DNA of 64,000 nucleotides from positions 1 through 64,000 of the forward strand of contig NZ_BAJX01000013.1 of the NCBI RefSeq assembly GCF_000613925.1. The letters run 5' to 3'. This document shows positions 1 to 9,183 of the stretch, piece by piece. Each line of letters opens with the position of its first letter. Position 1 is the stretch's first letter. A model generated the notes under the pieces. That model worked only from the letters and a program-made list of their open reading frames with translations, ran no database searches and had not been told where the DNA came from. The stretch comes from Prevotella histicola JCM 15637 = DNF00424. Its GTDB lineage: Bacteria; Bacteroidota; Bacteroidia; Bacteroidales; Bacteroidaceae. A program made the position numbers and the translations under genes.

Positions 1-1022
1 ACTACTCGTGCTTTGACAGATTCTCTCAGATGATCTTGGGTACGTTCAGCCTGCTGTCGGTATACCTCTCCAATGCGGTCATTGGTGAAGTCGATATTAC
101 GGCTACCAAACGGAATAGCGGCACTAATTCCTGCTCCCATATAGAACTTTGGGAAAGCATAGAAACGAAGCAGGACTTGTGGAGTAATGAAATTATAATG
201 AAATCGTGTAGTCTCGGTTACATTTTCAGGTATCTTATGCTCTGTCAGCTTGCTGAGAATACGGGTGTAATCAATGCCCAGCTCAGCACCTAATCTACGA
301 TATTGCCATGTGCCAAAGATTCCAATACGAGGATTTACACCACCACGTTCACTCATTGTGAAAGTAGGGCGTATATCATAGTTCTCAATAATACTGCTTA
401 ATCCTGAAATGCTGGAATAACCAACTCCAGCTCTGAGTCCTATCCGAAAAAGGTGATAGTGAGGAAAAGAATAAGTTATCAAAGATAGTGATTCTTTCGG
501 ATTCTCCTGTACGATGGAGGGCTGACTATTCATAGAGTTGTCAAGAACATGTTCACCTATTTTCAGATTTGTTGGCTCATTGTCTGGTTCGCTCATCTCA
601 TGTTTTCTAATGGCTGTTTTATCGTTTAAATATGAAAGGTCAGTTGATAATGATGGAGAAAGGATAGGCTGCTCTGACGAGGAATGTTTGCCATTAGCAG
701 TTTTTCTTGTCCTGCTTGATTTTTTAATTCTCCTTGTATTGATACTTGTAACGTTTCGGGGCACATTCCCCAGCTTATTATATACACAATCTGAACGTCC
801 CGAATCCTTCTGCACTTTTGTCTTGTCTAAAGAAGAAGAGACATGCGGTGTAGTAGATTGTGATGGTGCCTTGTCTGCTGTCTTTTGTTCTATACGCTGC
901 TCAGACTCTGGATCGTCATTAACACAGCGTTCTATACCAAAAAGAGTAGCTATGCCAAGAAAGATTCCTGCCAGAATATAACGTTTTTTCCTGTTGCTCT
1001 TGTCCTTCATAGATAAACTCAT
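1..1022 (-). CDS. Outer-membrane beta-barrel protein with N-terminal membrane anchor (partial, runs off left edge)
   Basis: The minus strand is open from an ATG at 1022 to the window edge, about 340 residues without a stop. The protein begins MSLSMKDKSNRKKRY, then has one hydrophobic segment near residues 16-32 (YILAGIFLGIATLFGI). A Ser/Thr/Lys-rich linker of about 150 residues follows, and from about residue 175 an alternating, glycine/aromatic-rich stretch typical of outer-membrane barrels (IGLRAGVGYSS..., RFYAFPKFYMGAGIS). Basic N-terminus, single membrane helix, periplasmic linker and barrel-like C-terminal half is an arrangement seen in Bacteroidetes outer-membrane barrel families. An alternative start is the ATG at 1010. 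The gene begins 5 bp after the upstream barrel gene ends, so the two are probably co-transcribed. Function is unknown and the C-terminus is not visible. Confidence 0.7.
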   Translation of the reverse strand, partial: MSLSMKDKSNRKKRYILAGIFLGIATLFGIERCVNDDPESEQRIEQKTADKAPSQSTTPHVSSSLDKTKVQKDSGRSDCVYNKLGNVPRNVTSINTRRIKKSSRTRKTANGKHSSSEQPILSPSLSTDLSYLNDKTAIRKHEMSEPDNEPTNLKIGEHVLDNSMNSQPSIVQENPKESLSLITYSFPHYHLFRIGLRAGVGYSSISGLSSIIENYDIRPTFTMSERGGVNPRIGIFGTWQYRRLGAELGIDYTRILSKLTEHKIPENVTETTRFHYNFITPQVLLRFYAFPKFYMGAGISAAIPFGSRNIDFTNDRIGEVYRQQAERTQDHLRESVKARV

Positions 1023-1027
1023 AAGGG

Positions 1028-1747
1028 TTAAGGTTTAAAAAGATAGCTGATACTTAGCTCTATGTTCTGTCCATGGGTTGAATGTTCTGCCCAGTTATAG
1101 TCATTACGCTCTGTCTTAATGGTAGAGTTCAATCCGAGGAAGTAACGTAAGTCTATATTCCAATGCTTGCCTATTTCATATCCAAAACCACCGCCAACAG
1201 CAATATCTGGCTGTCCTGTCAACTTCTCTTTCATTAGACGTTCCGTCTCATCGACAGTGGCAAAATGATAGTTTGCAAACTTACTGTCTTCTTGATTACT
1301 CTCGTAAGATATGCCCTTGCCATTAAGGTTAGCTCCCGCGCGTCCTCCAATTGAAATATTGAAGCCTTTGCGCCAAGGATAAATCTTCAACAGAGCAGAT
1401 ACGCCAATGTAATTATAACGAGGTGTTACCTTATAGTTTAACTCCTTATTATCATTATAGACAAGCTGTGAAGCCTTCTGCCAATAGCTAAATCCACCTT
1501 CAACACCTATGATGGAACCATCAACATGATACTGAGCAAATACACCAACTGTTGGCGTAAGCTGCCACTTGTCTTTGGAACTGTAATTGGAATAATAGTC
1601 TTCAGGAACAAGAATCCTATCCAGACCAGTAGTGACAGACATGCCGCCACCTAAGCGGATGCCTAACTTGAAGGCGGAATCTTGCGCGGATAAATGCCCG
1701 CATGAGAGACATAGTGCTAATACGGTGACTGACTTGATGATGTTCAT
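1028..1747 (-). CDS. Outer-membrane beta-barrel (porin-family) protein
   Basis: A 239-residue secreted protein. Residues 1-21 are a signal peptide ending at LSA-QDS. The rest alternates polar and hydrophobic residues with many Gly and aromatic residues (LGIRLGGGMSVTTG, VGVFAQYHVDGSIIGVEGGFSYW, NIDLRYFLGLNS) and ends in a strand-like IELSISYLFKP, as expected for an eight-to-ten-strand outer-membrane barrel of the OMP_b-brl type. It is the first gene of a two-gene unit with the anchored barrel downstream. A TAnnTTTG motif lies 25-32 bp upstream of the ATG. No substrate can be assigned. Confidence 0.75.
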   Translation of the reverse strand: MNIIKSVTVLALCLSCGHLSAQDSAFKLGIRLGGGMSVTTGLDRILVPEDYYSNYSSKDKWQLTPTVGVFAQYHVDGSIIGVEGGFSYWQKASQLVYNDNKELNYKVTPRYNYIGVSALLKIYPWRKGFNISIGGRAGANLNGKGISYESNQEDSKFANYHFATVDETERLMKEKLTGQPDIAVGGGFGYEIGKHWNIDLRYFLGLNSTIKTERNDYNWAEHSTHGQNIELSISYLFKP

Positions 1748-1771
1748 ATTGCTAACTGTTTAATAATTTTG

Positions 1772-1779
1772 CAAAAATA
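1772..1779 (-). promoter_or_regulatory. -7 promoter motif of the barrel operon
   Basis: TATTTTTG on the minus strand matches the Bacteroidetes -7 consensus TAnnTTTG and lies 25-32 bp before the ATG at 1747. The -33 element is not clear. Confidence 0.5.
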
Positions 1780-1924
1780 CGAAAAACAGTGAAAATCAAC
1801 CGTAACTATCGTAAATTTAACATTTTTGTAGGCTTAATTTTCTGTAAAAGGAATGAATAGTATGAAAAACTGTGGACGAGAGGTAAAATCCATTGAGTTT
1901 GTTGGATATTTCATTTTTAGTTAC

Positions 1925-1932
1925 TATCTTTG
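1925..1932 (+). promoter_or_regulatory. Orphan -7 promoter motif at the left edge of the island
   Basis: TATCTTTG matches TAnnTTTG on the plus strand. The 290-bp gap 1748-2042 holds this motif and a small hairpin (AAGAAAC/GTTTCTT around 1979-1999) but no gene. The promoter now reads into the truncated helicase fragment; it may be the original promoter of something lost at the junction near 2040-2080. Confidence 0.4.
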
Positions 1933-2042
1933 CCGTATTTATTGGTCTTTGAAGTATTGCAGAATAAAGAAAGGAAAAGAAACTCGCTCGTTTCTTAATC
2001 GTTCACCTTAATTATATCATATATTCTGCTTTCTATTAGTAA

Positions 2043-3800
2043 TCAGCCAATTACATTCATACCCACTACTTTTATGCGGAGATATGCGATTTTCGCACTG
2101 CCAAGGACATCGGCATTGACAGACCAGAGAAGAATGAGATACTGCATAACATACCACCGACACCCGAGCAGGAGGTGTTTATTAGCAAGCTGATGGAGTT
2201 TGCCAAGAGTGGCGATGCCACAATCTTAGGACGTGCACCTCTGAGTGAGAGCGAGGAAAGGGCAAAGATGCTAATTGCAACAGACTACGCCCGCAAGATG
2301 AGCTTGGATTTACGCATGATTGATGAAAATGGCTACTCAGACCATATCGACAACAAGGCGAGCCACTGTGCGAAACTACTCAATGACTATTACAAGAAGT
2401 TCGACGCACAGAAAGGTACGCAGTTCGTTTTCTCTGATTTAGGTACTTATAAGCCCGGTGGAGACTTTAATGTCTATTCGGAAATCAAGCGTAAGCTGGT
2501 AGAAGACTATCACATCCCGTCCTACGAGATACGCTTCATTCAGGAGTGCAAGAACGAGAAGGCAAAGAAGGCGATGGTAGATGCTATGAACCGTGGGGAT
2601 ATCCGCATTATCTTCGGTTCTACCTCTATGTTGGGTACTGGTGTGAATGCTCAACAACGTGCCGTTGCGGTCCATCATTTGGACACGCCTTGGCGACCTT
2701 CGGACTTAGAGCAGCGTAACGGACGAGCTGCGCGCAAGGGAAACCTTATCGCCAAGGAGTTTGCGGACAACAAGGTTGATGTGATTATCTATGCTGTAGA
2801 GCGGTCACTGGACAGCTACAAGTTCAATCTGCTGCATAACAAGCAATTGTTTATCAATCAGTTGAAGACCAATACGCTTGGCAGTCGTACCATTGACGAG
2901 GGTTCAATGGATGAGGACAGCGGCATGAACTTCTCAGAATATGTAGCAGTGCTTTCAGGTAATACCGACCTTTTGGAAAAAGCCAGATTGGATAAAAAGA
3001 TTACCACCTTGGAATCCGAGCGCAAGAACTTCCTCCGTGAGCGTGATGCCGCAACGGGCAAGTTGGCAGAGATTGAGAGTTCTGTATCCTTCCATACGGA
3101 CAAAATCAAAGAGGCACAGTCTGATTTAGCTCTCCTTGAGAAGCGTGTGGAGCGTGATGATGAAGGTACACCTATAAATAAACTTACAATCAAAGGTGTG
3201 GAAGACAGCACCGATATCAAGGCTATTGCTGCACGTTTACAAGAAATAGACGAGAAAGCTCGCACCAAAGGGGAGTACAACAAAATTGGCGAAATCTATG
3301 GTTTCTCCATTATGGTCAAGACAGAGAGCACTTCCAAGGATTTGTTTGACTGTTCGGTGAATCGCTTCTTTGTGAAAGGGCAGGAGTCTATCTACTACAC
3401 TTACAATAATGGAAAGTTGGCAACTGACCCGAAACTTGCGTGTCAGAACTTCATTAACGCCTTGGAGCGTATTCCAAAGGTGATAGAGTCGCACGAGAAG
3501 GAAATGGAGAAAGTAACAGCCAATAAGGATGTTTACATTACTATTGCAAACAGCTCGTGGAAAAAAGAGGACGAGCTTCGCTCACTTAAAAGTGAAGCTG
3601 CGGAGCTGGACAGAAAAATAGCCTTAACACTTTCACCTCCGGAAGAGGAACAAGATGCAAAGGATGAAATGAAACAAGGAGAGGGTCTGTCTGGCAACAA
3701 TCATTCTGTCGGGAAAGGGAATGATAACCTTTCTGTTCAGGATGCAGAAGAGGAGAAACATTCGCAGAGTTTCAAACCGAAATGGCGACATTATCCTTAA
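2043..3800 (+). pseudogene. C-terminal fragment of a mobile-element DNA methylase/SNF2-type helicase
   Basis: The frame is open from 2043 (stop at 2040-2042) to the TAA at 3798-3800. Similarity to the large N6-methylase/helicase proteins of Bacteroidetes conjugative elements begins around 2080 (residues [16 protein letters not shown]), upstream of the first possible start, a GTG at 2175. Visible parts are the second RecA-like helicase lobe with a clear SNF2 motif VI ([13 protein letters not shown], about 2707-2745), a coiled coil about 2980-3160, and a charged Gly/Glu-rich tail. The family is normally well over 1500 residues with N-terminal methylase and DEXH motifs, all missing here, so this is a 5'-deleted remnant that cannot be an active helicase. 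It marks the left part of the island. Codon use looks like its neighbours. Confidence 0.75.
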
Positions 3801-3819
3801 TGTTATTCCTTAGTTCTCT

Positions 3820-3866
3820 CTATTAGATTTTGGCAAATAACGCTTGTTATTGCCAAAATCTAATAG
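3820..3866. terminator. Perfect inverted repeat between helicase remnant and abiEii (bidirectional terminator)
   Basis: A 16-bp perfect arm (CTATTAGATTTTGGCA and its complement) is extended by five more pairs with one bulged A and closes on a GCTT loop. It lies between the convergent helicase remnant (+) and abiEii (-), where a two-way terminator is expected. The arms are A/T-rich at their ends, giving U-tracts in both directions. Confidence 0.7.
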
Positions 3867-3883
3867 ATTACTTGTGTTGTTTA

Positions 3884-4900
3884 CTATTTGCTTATCCTAA
3901 ACCTTTCTTGAAGTTCGGATAGTGCAGCTAATAGTTCTTCAAATGAAGGTTTTTTCCCATAAATCATTGATTCCATCATTGCCTGATAGTCTGATTTCCA
4001 TTCTTCAAGAATATCTTTCCGGGGGACAATCCTGAGACGTTTGCGTACATCAGGAGTATAATCCACATCTTTCACTGAAGTATAAATTTCTCTATGATGA
4101 CGAATAGATTCCCATAATGCATCATCTGCAATGGCTTTCTTTGCAAAATCTTTATTCATCATGACGTAAAGGTCATAAAGATGTCGGCTCTTGCGCTCTG
4201 CTATCATTCCGTGTCCGGGAATGGAGAAGAGTTCGTGAAGCAAAAACGCCTTTTCAAGGAATGTCTTTGAGGGAATAGCAGTATAAACGGCACTGTCAGC
4301 CAATGGTGTAATCGGAAGATGCTCTCCAATAATACTTTTAATTTGTATTGATTCTGTCGGTTCAAGCAATGAACGTGCACTCACTTCCAATACAATATCA
4401 GGGCGGAGATATGTAATCTCCTTGTCAAAAACTGATTTGTAGTGAAGATAAATCTGACGTGGCTCGGGATAGGTGGTGTCACCTTCGCCATTGGGTTGGG
4501 CATTAACTGTGACAAACGACAGCAAGCCTTGTCTTTTTAGTTCTTCACAAATCATAGGGGTTAGTTCCTCTAAAACAAAAAGCGATGATGCCTTGCGCAA
4601 TTTCTTGATTTGTTTTTTTGTGAGATCTCCTTCAGGAGCACCAAGAAAAACAGGATTGACAGCAACATCTATATCTTCCGAGAATCGCTCTATAAGTTTC
4701 CAACCTTTGCTCAGACTTGTGCCGCCTTTGAAAACGAGATGCTCTGCTATAGGAAGTGAAAAGATAGTTTGCAAGATTGCAGTTACCCAAAAATCTTTCT
4801 CTATCACTTGTGCGGGTAACCCAACTTTATCTGCAATTGATTCATAGACGCTTTTCCGTTGTGAGTCGGATAATCCAAGAAACCTATTCATATAGACCAA
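3884..4900 (-). CDS. abiEii: AbiEii/AbiGii-family nucleotidyltransferase toxin
   Basis: A 338-residue protein (possibly starting at Met4). It carries the DNA-polymerase-beta-like nucleotidyltransferase motif KGGTSLSK at residues 58-65 followed by the metal-binding DID at 76-78, the GSx(n)DxD signature of AbiEii toxins. In characterised AbiE systems the toxin is bacteriostatic and can transfer nucleotides to target RNA. Its start overlaps the end of the AbiEi antitoxin gene by 17 bp, so translation is probably coupled. A strong inverted-repeat terminator follows. The pair sits in a mobile-element remnant, typical for phage-defence or element-maintenance modules. Confidence 0.88.
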   Translation of the reverse strand: MVYMNRFLGLSDSQRKSVYESIADKVGLPAQVIEKDFWVTAILQTIFSLPIAEHLVFKGGTSLSKGWKLIERFSEDIDVAVNPVFLGAPEGDLTKKQIKKLRKASSLFVLEELTPMICEELKRQGLLSFVTVNAQPNGEGDTTYPEPRQIYLHYKSVFDKEITYLRPDIVLEVSARSLLEPTESIQIKSIIGEHLPITPLADSAVYTAIPSKTFLEKAFLLHELFSIPGHGMIAERKSRHLYDLYVMMNKDFAKKAIADDALWESIRHHREIYTSVKDVDYTPDVRKRLRIVPRKDILEEWKSDYQAMMESMIYGKKPSFEELLAALSELQERFRISK

Positions 4901-5489
4901 CTATAAATTCCCTTACCTTTGATGGCATCAGTTTGAGGTCGGCAACTTGAAGGTGAGGATTTTCGTTTAACTTCATTTTAATGGTAGCAACCTGCTCATT
5001 AGTCAGGTTCTCTACTTTCCAGTCTTTAAGGGCTGTTGTTAAGAGAAGGGCCAACCGGCTACGGATGGAGAAATATCTGGGAGAGGCGCGCTTGAATCTT
5101 ATGTTTTTCCCTTCGCCAAGATTTATAGTACGTGAGACGCCATCGGTTAAGTAAGCTATGTTCATCGGTATCTGTTGAGTCAGTCCTAACTGGTATTGGG
5201 CATAAAGCCCCGTTGGGACAATTCTTGCGCCATCCCTTTTTGCCATTGCTTTGGCAATATCCTCAAGCGATGGAGGAACCATACCCAGGCCATATACTTT
5301 TTCCATTTTGGGGTAGCAATAAATGCCACGTGCAACCCTAAGCATCTGTCCTTTTTCTACGAGACGTTCCAAAGCCTTATTAACGGCATCTCGATTGCCA
5401 TACGAAATAAAATCCCCCACAAAAAACACAGAACCACGTCCGCGCTTCTTTGATTTTATAAGTATTTCACTTTCAATGCTTTTTGTCAT
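4884..5489 (-). CDS. abiEi: AbiEi-like antitoxin/transcriptional regulator (DUF6088 type)
   Basis: A 201-residue protein with an N-terminal winged-helix region (about residues 15-60: GSVFFVGDFISYGNRDAVNKALERLVEKG, then RVARGIYCYPK), as in AbiEi-type antitoxins, which repress their own promoter by binding inverted repeats. The rest is the antitoxin domain (GLYAQYQLGLTQQIPMNIAYLTDG). It is the promoter-proximal gene of the pair with abiEii. A palindromic operator overlaps the predicted transcription start. Confidence is high for the family and moderate for the exact subfamily. Confidence 0.83.
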   Translation of the reverse strand: MTKSIESEILIKSKKRGRGSVFFVGDFISYGNRDAVNKALERLVEKGQMLRVARGIYCYPKMEKVYGLGMVPPSLEDIAKAMAKRDGARIVPTGLYAQYQLGLTQQIPMNIAYLTDGVSRTINLGEGKNIRFKRASPRYFSIRSRLALLLTTALKDWKVENLTNEQVATIKMKLNENPHLQVADLKLMPSKVREFIVGLYE

Positions 5490-5505
5490 AATTATAATTG
5501 TATTT

Positions 5506-5534
5506 TGTCGTGAAATAATGCATTATTCACGACA
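5506..5534. promoter_or_regulatory. Palindromic operator of the abiE pair
   Basis: A 29-bp near-perfect palindrome with TGTCGTGAA at one end and TTCACGACA at the other, centred on AATGCATT. One arm has a single extra A. It lies between the -7 element (5536-5543) and the antitoxin start (5489) and covers the expected transcription start. AbiEi proteins autoregulate through such inverted repeats, so this is the likely repressor site. Confidence 0.72.
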
Positions 5535-5535
5535 A

Positions 5536-5543
5536 CAAAGGTA
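5536..5543 (-). promoter_or_regulatory. -7 promoter motif of the abiE pair
   Basis: TACCTTTG on the minus strand fits TAnnTTTG, 47 bp before the antitoxin ATG and directly beside the palindromic operator. Confidence 0.6.
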
Positions 5544-5632
5544 CATATAAAATCTCATAATCAGCACAAAAAACGGAAAAAAGTACAAGCTTAGCGAGCT
5601 ATGCCAGTATTAATGTACGTATTTTCAATTTT

Positions 5633-5830
5633 GGGTTCTGCGGGATTTAGTGTGAATTAACATGCCGTATCCCGCATTAAGCGGCACGAAATTCGTATCT
5701 TTGTAGTCTGTATGAAGAAATCAAGACCATCGGCAGAGGATATGGTACTGCCGAACGCTATCGGATAGCGATTCTATTCTTCTATGGTGATCTAGACATA
5801 TGTTAACTCACACTAAATCCCGCAGAACCC
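5633..5830. mobile_element. 198-bp MITE-like element with terminal inverted repeats and 6-bp target duplication
   Basis: Both ends begin GGGTTCTGCGGGATTTAG, and the terminal repeats match at 30 of 31 positions. The element is flanked on each side by AATTTT (5627-5632 and 5831-5836), a 6-bp direct repeat consistent with a target-site duplication. Inside are a plus-strand -7 motif TATCTTTG (5696-5703) and an ATG at 5712 opening only a short peptide (MKKSRPSAEDM...) that stops soon after. This suggests an internally deleted insertion sequence that kept its promoter, start codon and termini. It carries no transposase, so movement would need a transposase in trans. Confidence 0.8.
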
Positions 5831-5908
5831 AATTTTGTAACCGTTATTTTGTAATGTAACTGCTTGCATTTACACAACAAAACAACAATAAAAACCAACA
5901 AATACGCA

Positions 5909-6217
5909 TCACCAACTATCTCGCCTTCTCAGCATCTCGTCAATCTCTTCCCGGAGAAAAAGTAATCGCCCATTGGCCTTGAGATAGGGAATTTTCCCTG
6001 CCCACACCCAATTATAGATGGTCTTTTGTTCTACTTTGAGTATCTTGGATACATCAATGATATCCAAGTATTCGGGTTTCAAGGGAGGATGGACAGTTAT
6101 ATCAACAGATTGCTCTTGCAGAATCAGCAGGCGGTCGAGTTTACCCTCGACGCTTATCAGCTTGTCGAACAGGCGTTTTTGCCAAGTGTCTTCGGTTTTA
6201 TAATCTATGTACGGCAT
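5909..6217 (-). CDS. Excisionase-like helix-turn-helix protein
   Basis: A 102-residue protein whose C-terminal half is an HTH_17/excisionase-type fold ([23 protein letters not shown], then [22 protein letters not shown], about residues 52-98). The N-terminal half looks like a short coiled segment. Such proteins act as directionality factors or regulators in Bacteroidetes integrative elements. Its start overlaps the end of the primase-helicase gene by 13 bp, making it the last gene of a coupled operon. No partner integrase is in the window. Confidence 0.75.
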   Translation of the reverse strand: MPYIDYKTEDTWQKRLFDKLISVEGKLDRLLILQEQSVDITVHPPLKPEYLDIIDVSKILKVEQKTIYNWVWAGKIPYLKANGRLLFLREEIDEMLRRRDSW

Positions 6218-8265
6218 AGTTCTCCTTTTTGATAGTTACCATTGGTATCTTGTGACAAGATACGTTGTTCTTTCATATAGGCGATGTATTTCTTTGCAGT
6301 TCTGTCCTTGATTTCCATTTCTCGCATCAGAACCTCACAAAGTTCTTGGTAAGTGAGCTTGAAAGAATTTCGGAAGGCTTCTTTGACAACAGCAATGAGT
6401 TCCTCAGTCTTGCGCTTTTCCTTGTCCTCTTTAGACTTCTCGCCACGATAGACGTGCATGTCCTCAGCCTTATCCCAGCCGAAAAGCATCATCGGTACGT
6501 CCAACGGACTTCCGTCACGGACTTTCAATGCCTTTACGACCGAGTATTCGGGATTATCGTCTTTCTCAATGGAGAGTATCCCTGCTGCCTTTCGTTGAAG
6601 TTCCGAGCCGATATGCCCACGGAGTTTAATACCATTTGGTACGAAGTGTAGCACGCAGATGATACAGGTATTATAAATCCCCGCCAAGCGATAAAGCTCG
6701 TCCACAATGGCAATACTTTCCGTTTCATCGTTGGCAGAACGTATTAAGTCGGCTATTCCGTCAATCACTACAAGATGGATGCCTCCATGCCTGTGATGGA
6801 ACAAGTCCATACTCTCACGGATAAGGTTCAGTCTGTCCTTACGAGACAGAGAGGCAAGGTACAGAGAATGGCAAAACTCCGGTACTGCCGTCAAAGAAGC
6901 CCTACGCAGTGTCTTACCCAAGTTCTTGTGCAACTGTGCCTCGGACTGTTCCGTGTCATAGTGTAGGACCGCCAAGCCTTTGGGATTGGCGGTAATCTCT
7001 AATCCCAAGGTCTTCTCTATCGGCAATCGTTTTTCTCCCAATGTCCCAGCAAGAATAGCACCCACATAGTTGCTCTTGCCCGTACCCTCACCTCCGGTAA
7101 TGCAGAACAGGTTATCCTGTGTGCCGAGTGGCACACCGTTTACTGCTACTACTGATTTGGAAATGTCCGGTGGATTCTCATAATCAATCTCACAGGAACG
7201 TAACATCATCATGGTTTGGCTATATAGATCTGAGAACATCTTGGCAAGCAGCTCTTTCAGTTCCTTTGCCCCGTTGCCTAAGGCAAAGAAATCAGAAATG
7301 TCTTTTTCAGACTTCGTACCACTTAGCGGAAGTGAAAGGTTCAAGACCTTGTATTCCACCAGATGTTCAGACTGTTTATGTGCCTCCCGTACACCTGTTT
7401 CATCCGCATCATATAAGAGTATTATATGCCTAAAACGAAGCTGAAGGCTCTCAATGATACTTGTCGGTATCTGTGCCGTTTCACTATTGAAGCAAATCGC
7501 ATTGAAGCCGTGTGCATACAATGAGAGTACATCCTTTTCTCCACCTGTAATGAAAAGCATATCTCCTTTGGCAGGAATCTGCTCCATTCCGAAGCAATAA
7601 GTCGCAGGCATCCGTCCACCATAAAGAAAGCGGATTTTTGGACTGTGAGGTCGGTATATCTTTACATAGTCATTTCCTATATAGGCAAACATAGGTTCCG
7701 TAGGTGAGCTATAAAGTTCAAATTTCTTACCTTCAGCAGATACACTTTCATAGCGTTTAAGACTCCGTACACGAAAGCGACGGAGTGTATCCCCATGGAT
7801 GCCATAATGTGCCCAATAGTTCAGCAGACCATCGTCAAATGGCTGTATCTCAAAACTATATGGACGTTCTTCCGTCCACTTGGTTATATCAGCCTTAGGA
7901 GTGGGAACAATAGTTTTTTTATATGCTGACGTGATATGGCTGCTATGCTTTTCACCATCACATAAAGAATACAATCCAAGTTCTTGTACTATCGTTTCCA
8001 ATACTTCGGGAAAACTTGTTTTCAGGTTCAAATTACGGAGGGTTGCCACAAACCAGAAGCAATCCCCAGAATAGGTGGTATCTCCATGATCATAGAATTT
8101 GTAAGAAGAAGTTTTCCTGTCGTAGTAGATATGGCAGGAAGCCCGCCTGTCGTCATAGAAAGGGCTTCGGAAGTTGCGATGAAGGTTTACCTCAAAGCCA
8201 AGGAAATGTGAAAACACATTCAAACCTCCTTGTGTAAGTAAAAGAATCTGTTCCTTTTCTATCAT
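6205..8265 (-). CDS. Toprim/RecA-type primase-helicase of a mobile element
   Basis: A 686-residue protein. Residues about 20-80 resemble a degenerate DnaG-type N-terminal domain ([27 protein letters not shown]). A Toprim domain follows at about 233-300 with the acidic motifs GGEKD (241-245) and DADET (286-290). A RecA/DnaB-like ATPase has Walker [10 protein letters not shown] (391-399) and a Walker B-like LVVIDGIAD near 498-506. A winged-helix-like tail closes it. This layout matches the replication primase-helicases of NBU-type mobilizable elements and plasmids, acting on element DNA after excision. It overlaps the upstream HTH gene by 4 bp and the downstream one by 13 bp. All key motifs are intact, unlike the neighbouring helicase remnant. 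Confidence 0.8.
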   Translation of the reverse strand: MIEKEQILLLTQGGLNVFSHFLGFEVNLHRNFRSPFYDDRRASCHIYYDRKTSSYKFYDHGDTTYSGDCFWFVATLRNLNLKTSFPEVLETIVQELGLYSLCDGEKHSSHITSAYKKTIVPTPKADITKWTEERPYSFEIQPFDDGLLNYWAHYGIHGDTLRRFRVRSLKRYESVSAEGKKFELYSSPTEPMFAYIGNDYVKIYRPHSPKIRFLYGGRMPATYCFGMEQIPAKGDMLFITGGEKDVLSLYAHGFNAICFNSETAQIPTSIIESLQLRFRHIILLYDADETGVREAHKQSEHLVEYKVLNLSLPLSGTKSEKDISDFFALGNGAKELKELLAKMFSDLYSQTMMMLRSCEIDYENPPDISKSVVAVNGVPLGTQDNLFCITGGEGTGKSNYVGAILAGTLGEKRLPIEKTLGLEITANPKGLAVLHYDTEQSEAQLHKNLGKTLRRASLTAVPEFCHSLYLASLSRKDRLNLIRESMDLFHHRHGGIHLVVIDGIADLIRSANDETESIAIVDELYRLAGIYNTCIICVLHFVPNGIKLRGHIGSELQRKAAGILSIEKDDNPEYSVVKALKVRDGSPLDVPMMLFGWDKAEDMHVYRGEKSKEDKEKRKTEELIAVVKEAFRNSFKLTYQELCEVLMREMEIKDRTAKKYIAYMKEQRILSQDTNGNYQKGELCRT

Positions 8266-8642
8266 AGTTGTCGGTTTTTAGGATTAATACATGAACTCAT
8301 GATGAGATTGTCCTTGAAACGGTTGAGCCGACCAAGAATCTCGTCGTTTTTCATACCTGATACGCGAAGCCGGTTACACTTCGTGGCTATCACGATAGAC
8401 TTGAAGAAGTAGCGTACATCGCCACCCTCCGTGTAGCGATACCGTACCAACTGCTTCTTGCGCCAGCGGTAAAGGGTGGACTCTGAAACATTCAGAGTCC
8501 CGATAAGGTCTTTCGTGGTCATCTCCAGCTCGTCGTCAATGTCTTGAATAAGACGGGAGGTGCGCTCAACATACTGCTCAATACGATTGAGCTTGTCTAT
8601 CAGTTCTTGATAGGCTTGGCTTTCTACTGCTATTATTTCCAT
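8262..8642 (-). CDS. Helix-turn-helix protein of the mobile element
   Basis: A 126-residue protein: a coiled N-terminal third (YQELIDKLNRIEQYVERTSRLIQDIDDEL), then a helix-turn-helix (DLIGTLNVSESTLYRWRKKQLVRYRYTEGGDVRYFF, about residues 46-82). It resembles the MerR/HTH_17-like proteins that sit before the primase in Bacteroidetes integrative elements. Its ATG overlaps the stop of the XRE gene (TGATG) and its end overlaps the primase start, so the operon is translationally coupled. A regulatory or replication-initiation role is plausible but not shown. Confidence 0.72.
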   Translation of the reverse strand: MEIIAVESQAYQELIDKLNRIEQYVERTSRLIQDIDDELEMTTKDLIGTLNVSESTLYRWRKKQLVRYRYTEGGDVRYFFKSIVIATKCNRLRVSGMKNDEILGRLNRFKDNLIMSSCINPKNRQL

Positions 8643-8983
8643 CAGCGTAATCGTTTGGTTTTAATTGTTACATGTTCTATTCCAAGTTCACTGACTAACT
8701 GTGAAAGTCTTCTGAATGCTTCCTCAGTAAAAACTTCCAGATGAATTTCTGCTATAGGTAAAGGACCGGGCTGCCCATTACGTGCAAGAAACTCAAATAT
8801 TTTGGTAGACTGGATGCCCACCTTTGAAGCGTACATCAGAATTTGTTCAAGAGTCATTGCTGTCTTTCCTCTTTCCCAGCGCGAAATCCGACTCGAACTA
8901 ACTTTCAGAATAACAGATAGATACTCCTGCGAATAACCATTTTTCACTCTTGCTGACTTCAGCATTTCCAATAACTTTTTCAT
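8642..8983 (-). CDS. XRE-family HTH transcriptional regulator
   Basis: A 113-residue protein with a lambda-Cro/XRE helix-turn-helix at residues 6-58 (MLKSARVKNGYSQEYLSVILKVSSSRISRWERGKTAMTLEQILMYA), ending in a short tail of unknown role. As first gene of the element operon it probably controls the HTH/primase genes behind it. Two short palindromes upstream (9030-9041 and 9054-9068) are possible binding sites. No clear TAnnTTTG promoter is seen; TAACTTTA just before the ATG is a weak match. Confidence 0.8.
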   Translation of the reverse strand: MKKLLEMLKSARVKNGYSQEYLSVILKVSSSRISRWERGKTAMTLEQILMYASKVGIQSTKIFEFLARNGQPGPLPIAEIHLEVFTEEAFRRLSQLVSELGIEHVTIKTKRLR

Positions 8984-9029
8984 ACTTATAAAGTTACTAA
9001 AGCACCGTTACAAGAGCAACCCGCCACAT

Positions 9030-9068
9030 GCAAATGTTTGCACACTATGCAATCCGTCTTGCAGACGG
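9030..9068. repeat. Two short palindromes upstream of the XRE operon
   Basis: GCAAATGTTTGC (9030-9041) and CCGTCTTGCAGACGG (9054-9068) lie 47-85 bp upstream of the XRE start. They could be operators for the regulator or part of an element origin; neither is proven. Confidence 0.4.
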
Positions 9069-9183
9069 TGCAAGTTTGTTTGTTAGTAGCGGAATACACA
9101 GTGTACCAATAAATATAACGAACTAAATCTAAAACATTTTATTACTCTTATATCTTTGTATAATTATTATTGTTTTGTAAAAC

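Noticed and set aside
538-981. Plus-strand 147-residue frame
   Set aside because: It lies over the minus-strand barrel gene 1-1022, which has a coherent signal/linker/barrel layout; the plus-strand product shows only low-complexity hydrophobic and serine-rich sequence.
2439-3494. Minus-strand frames across the helicase fragment
   Set aside because: They follow the coding phase of the plus-strand helicase and show no domain or start signals.
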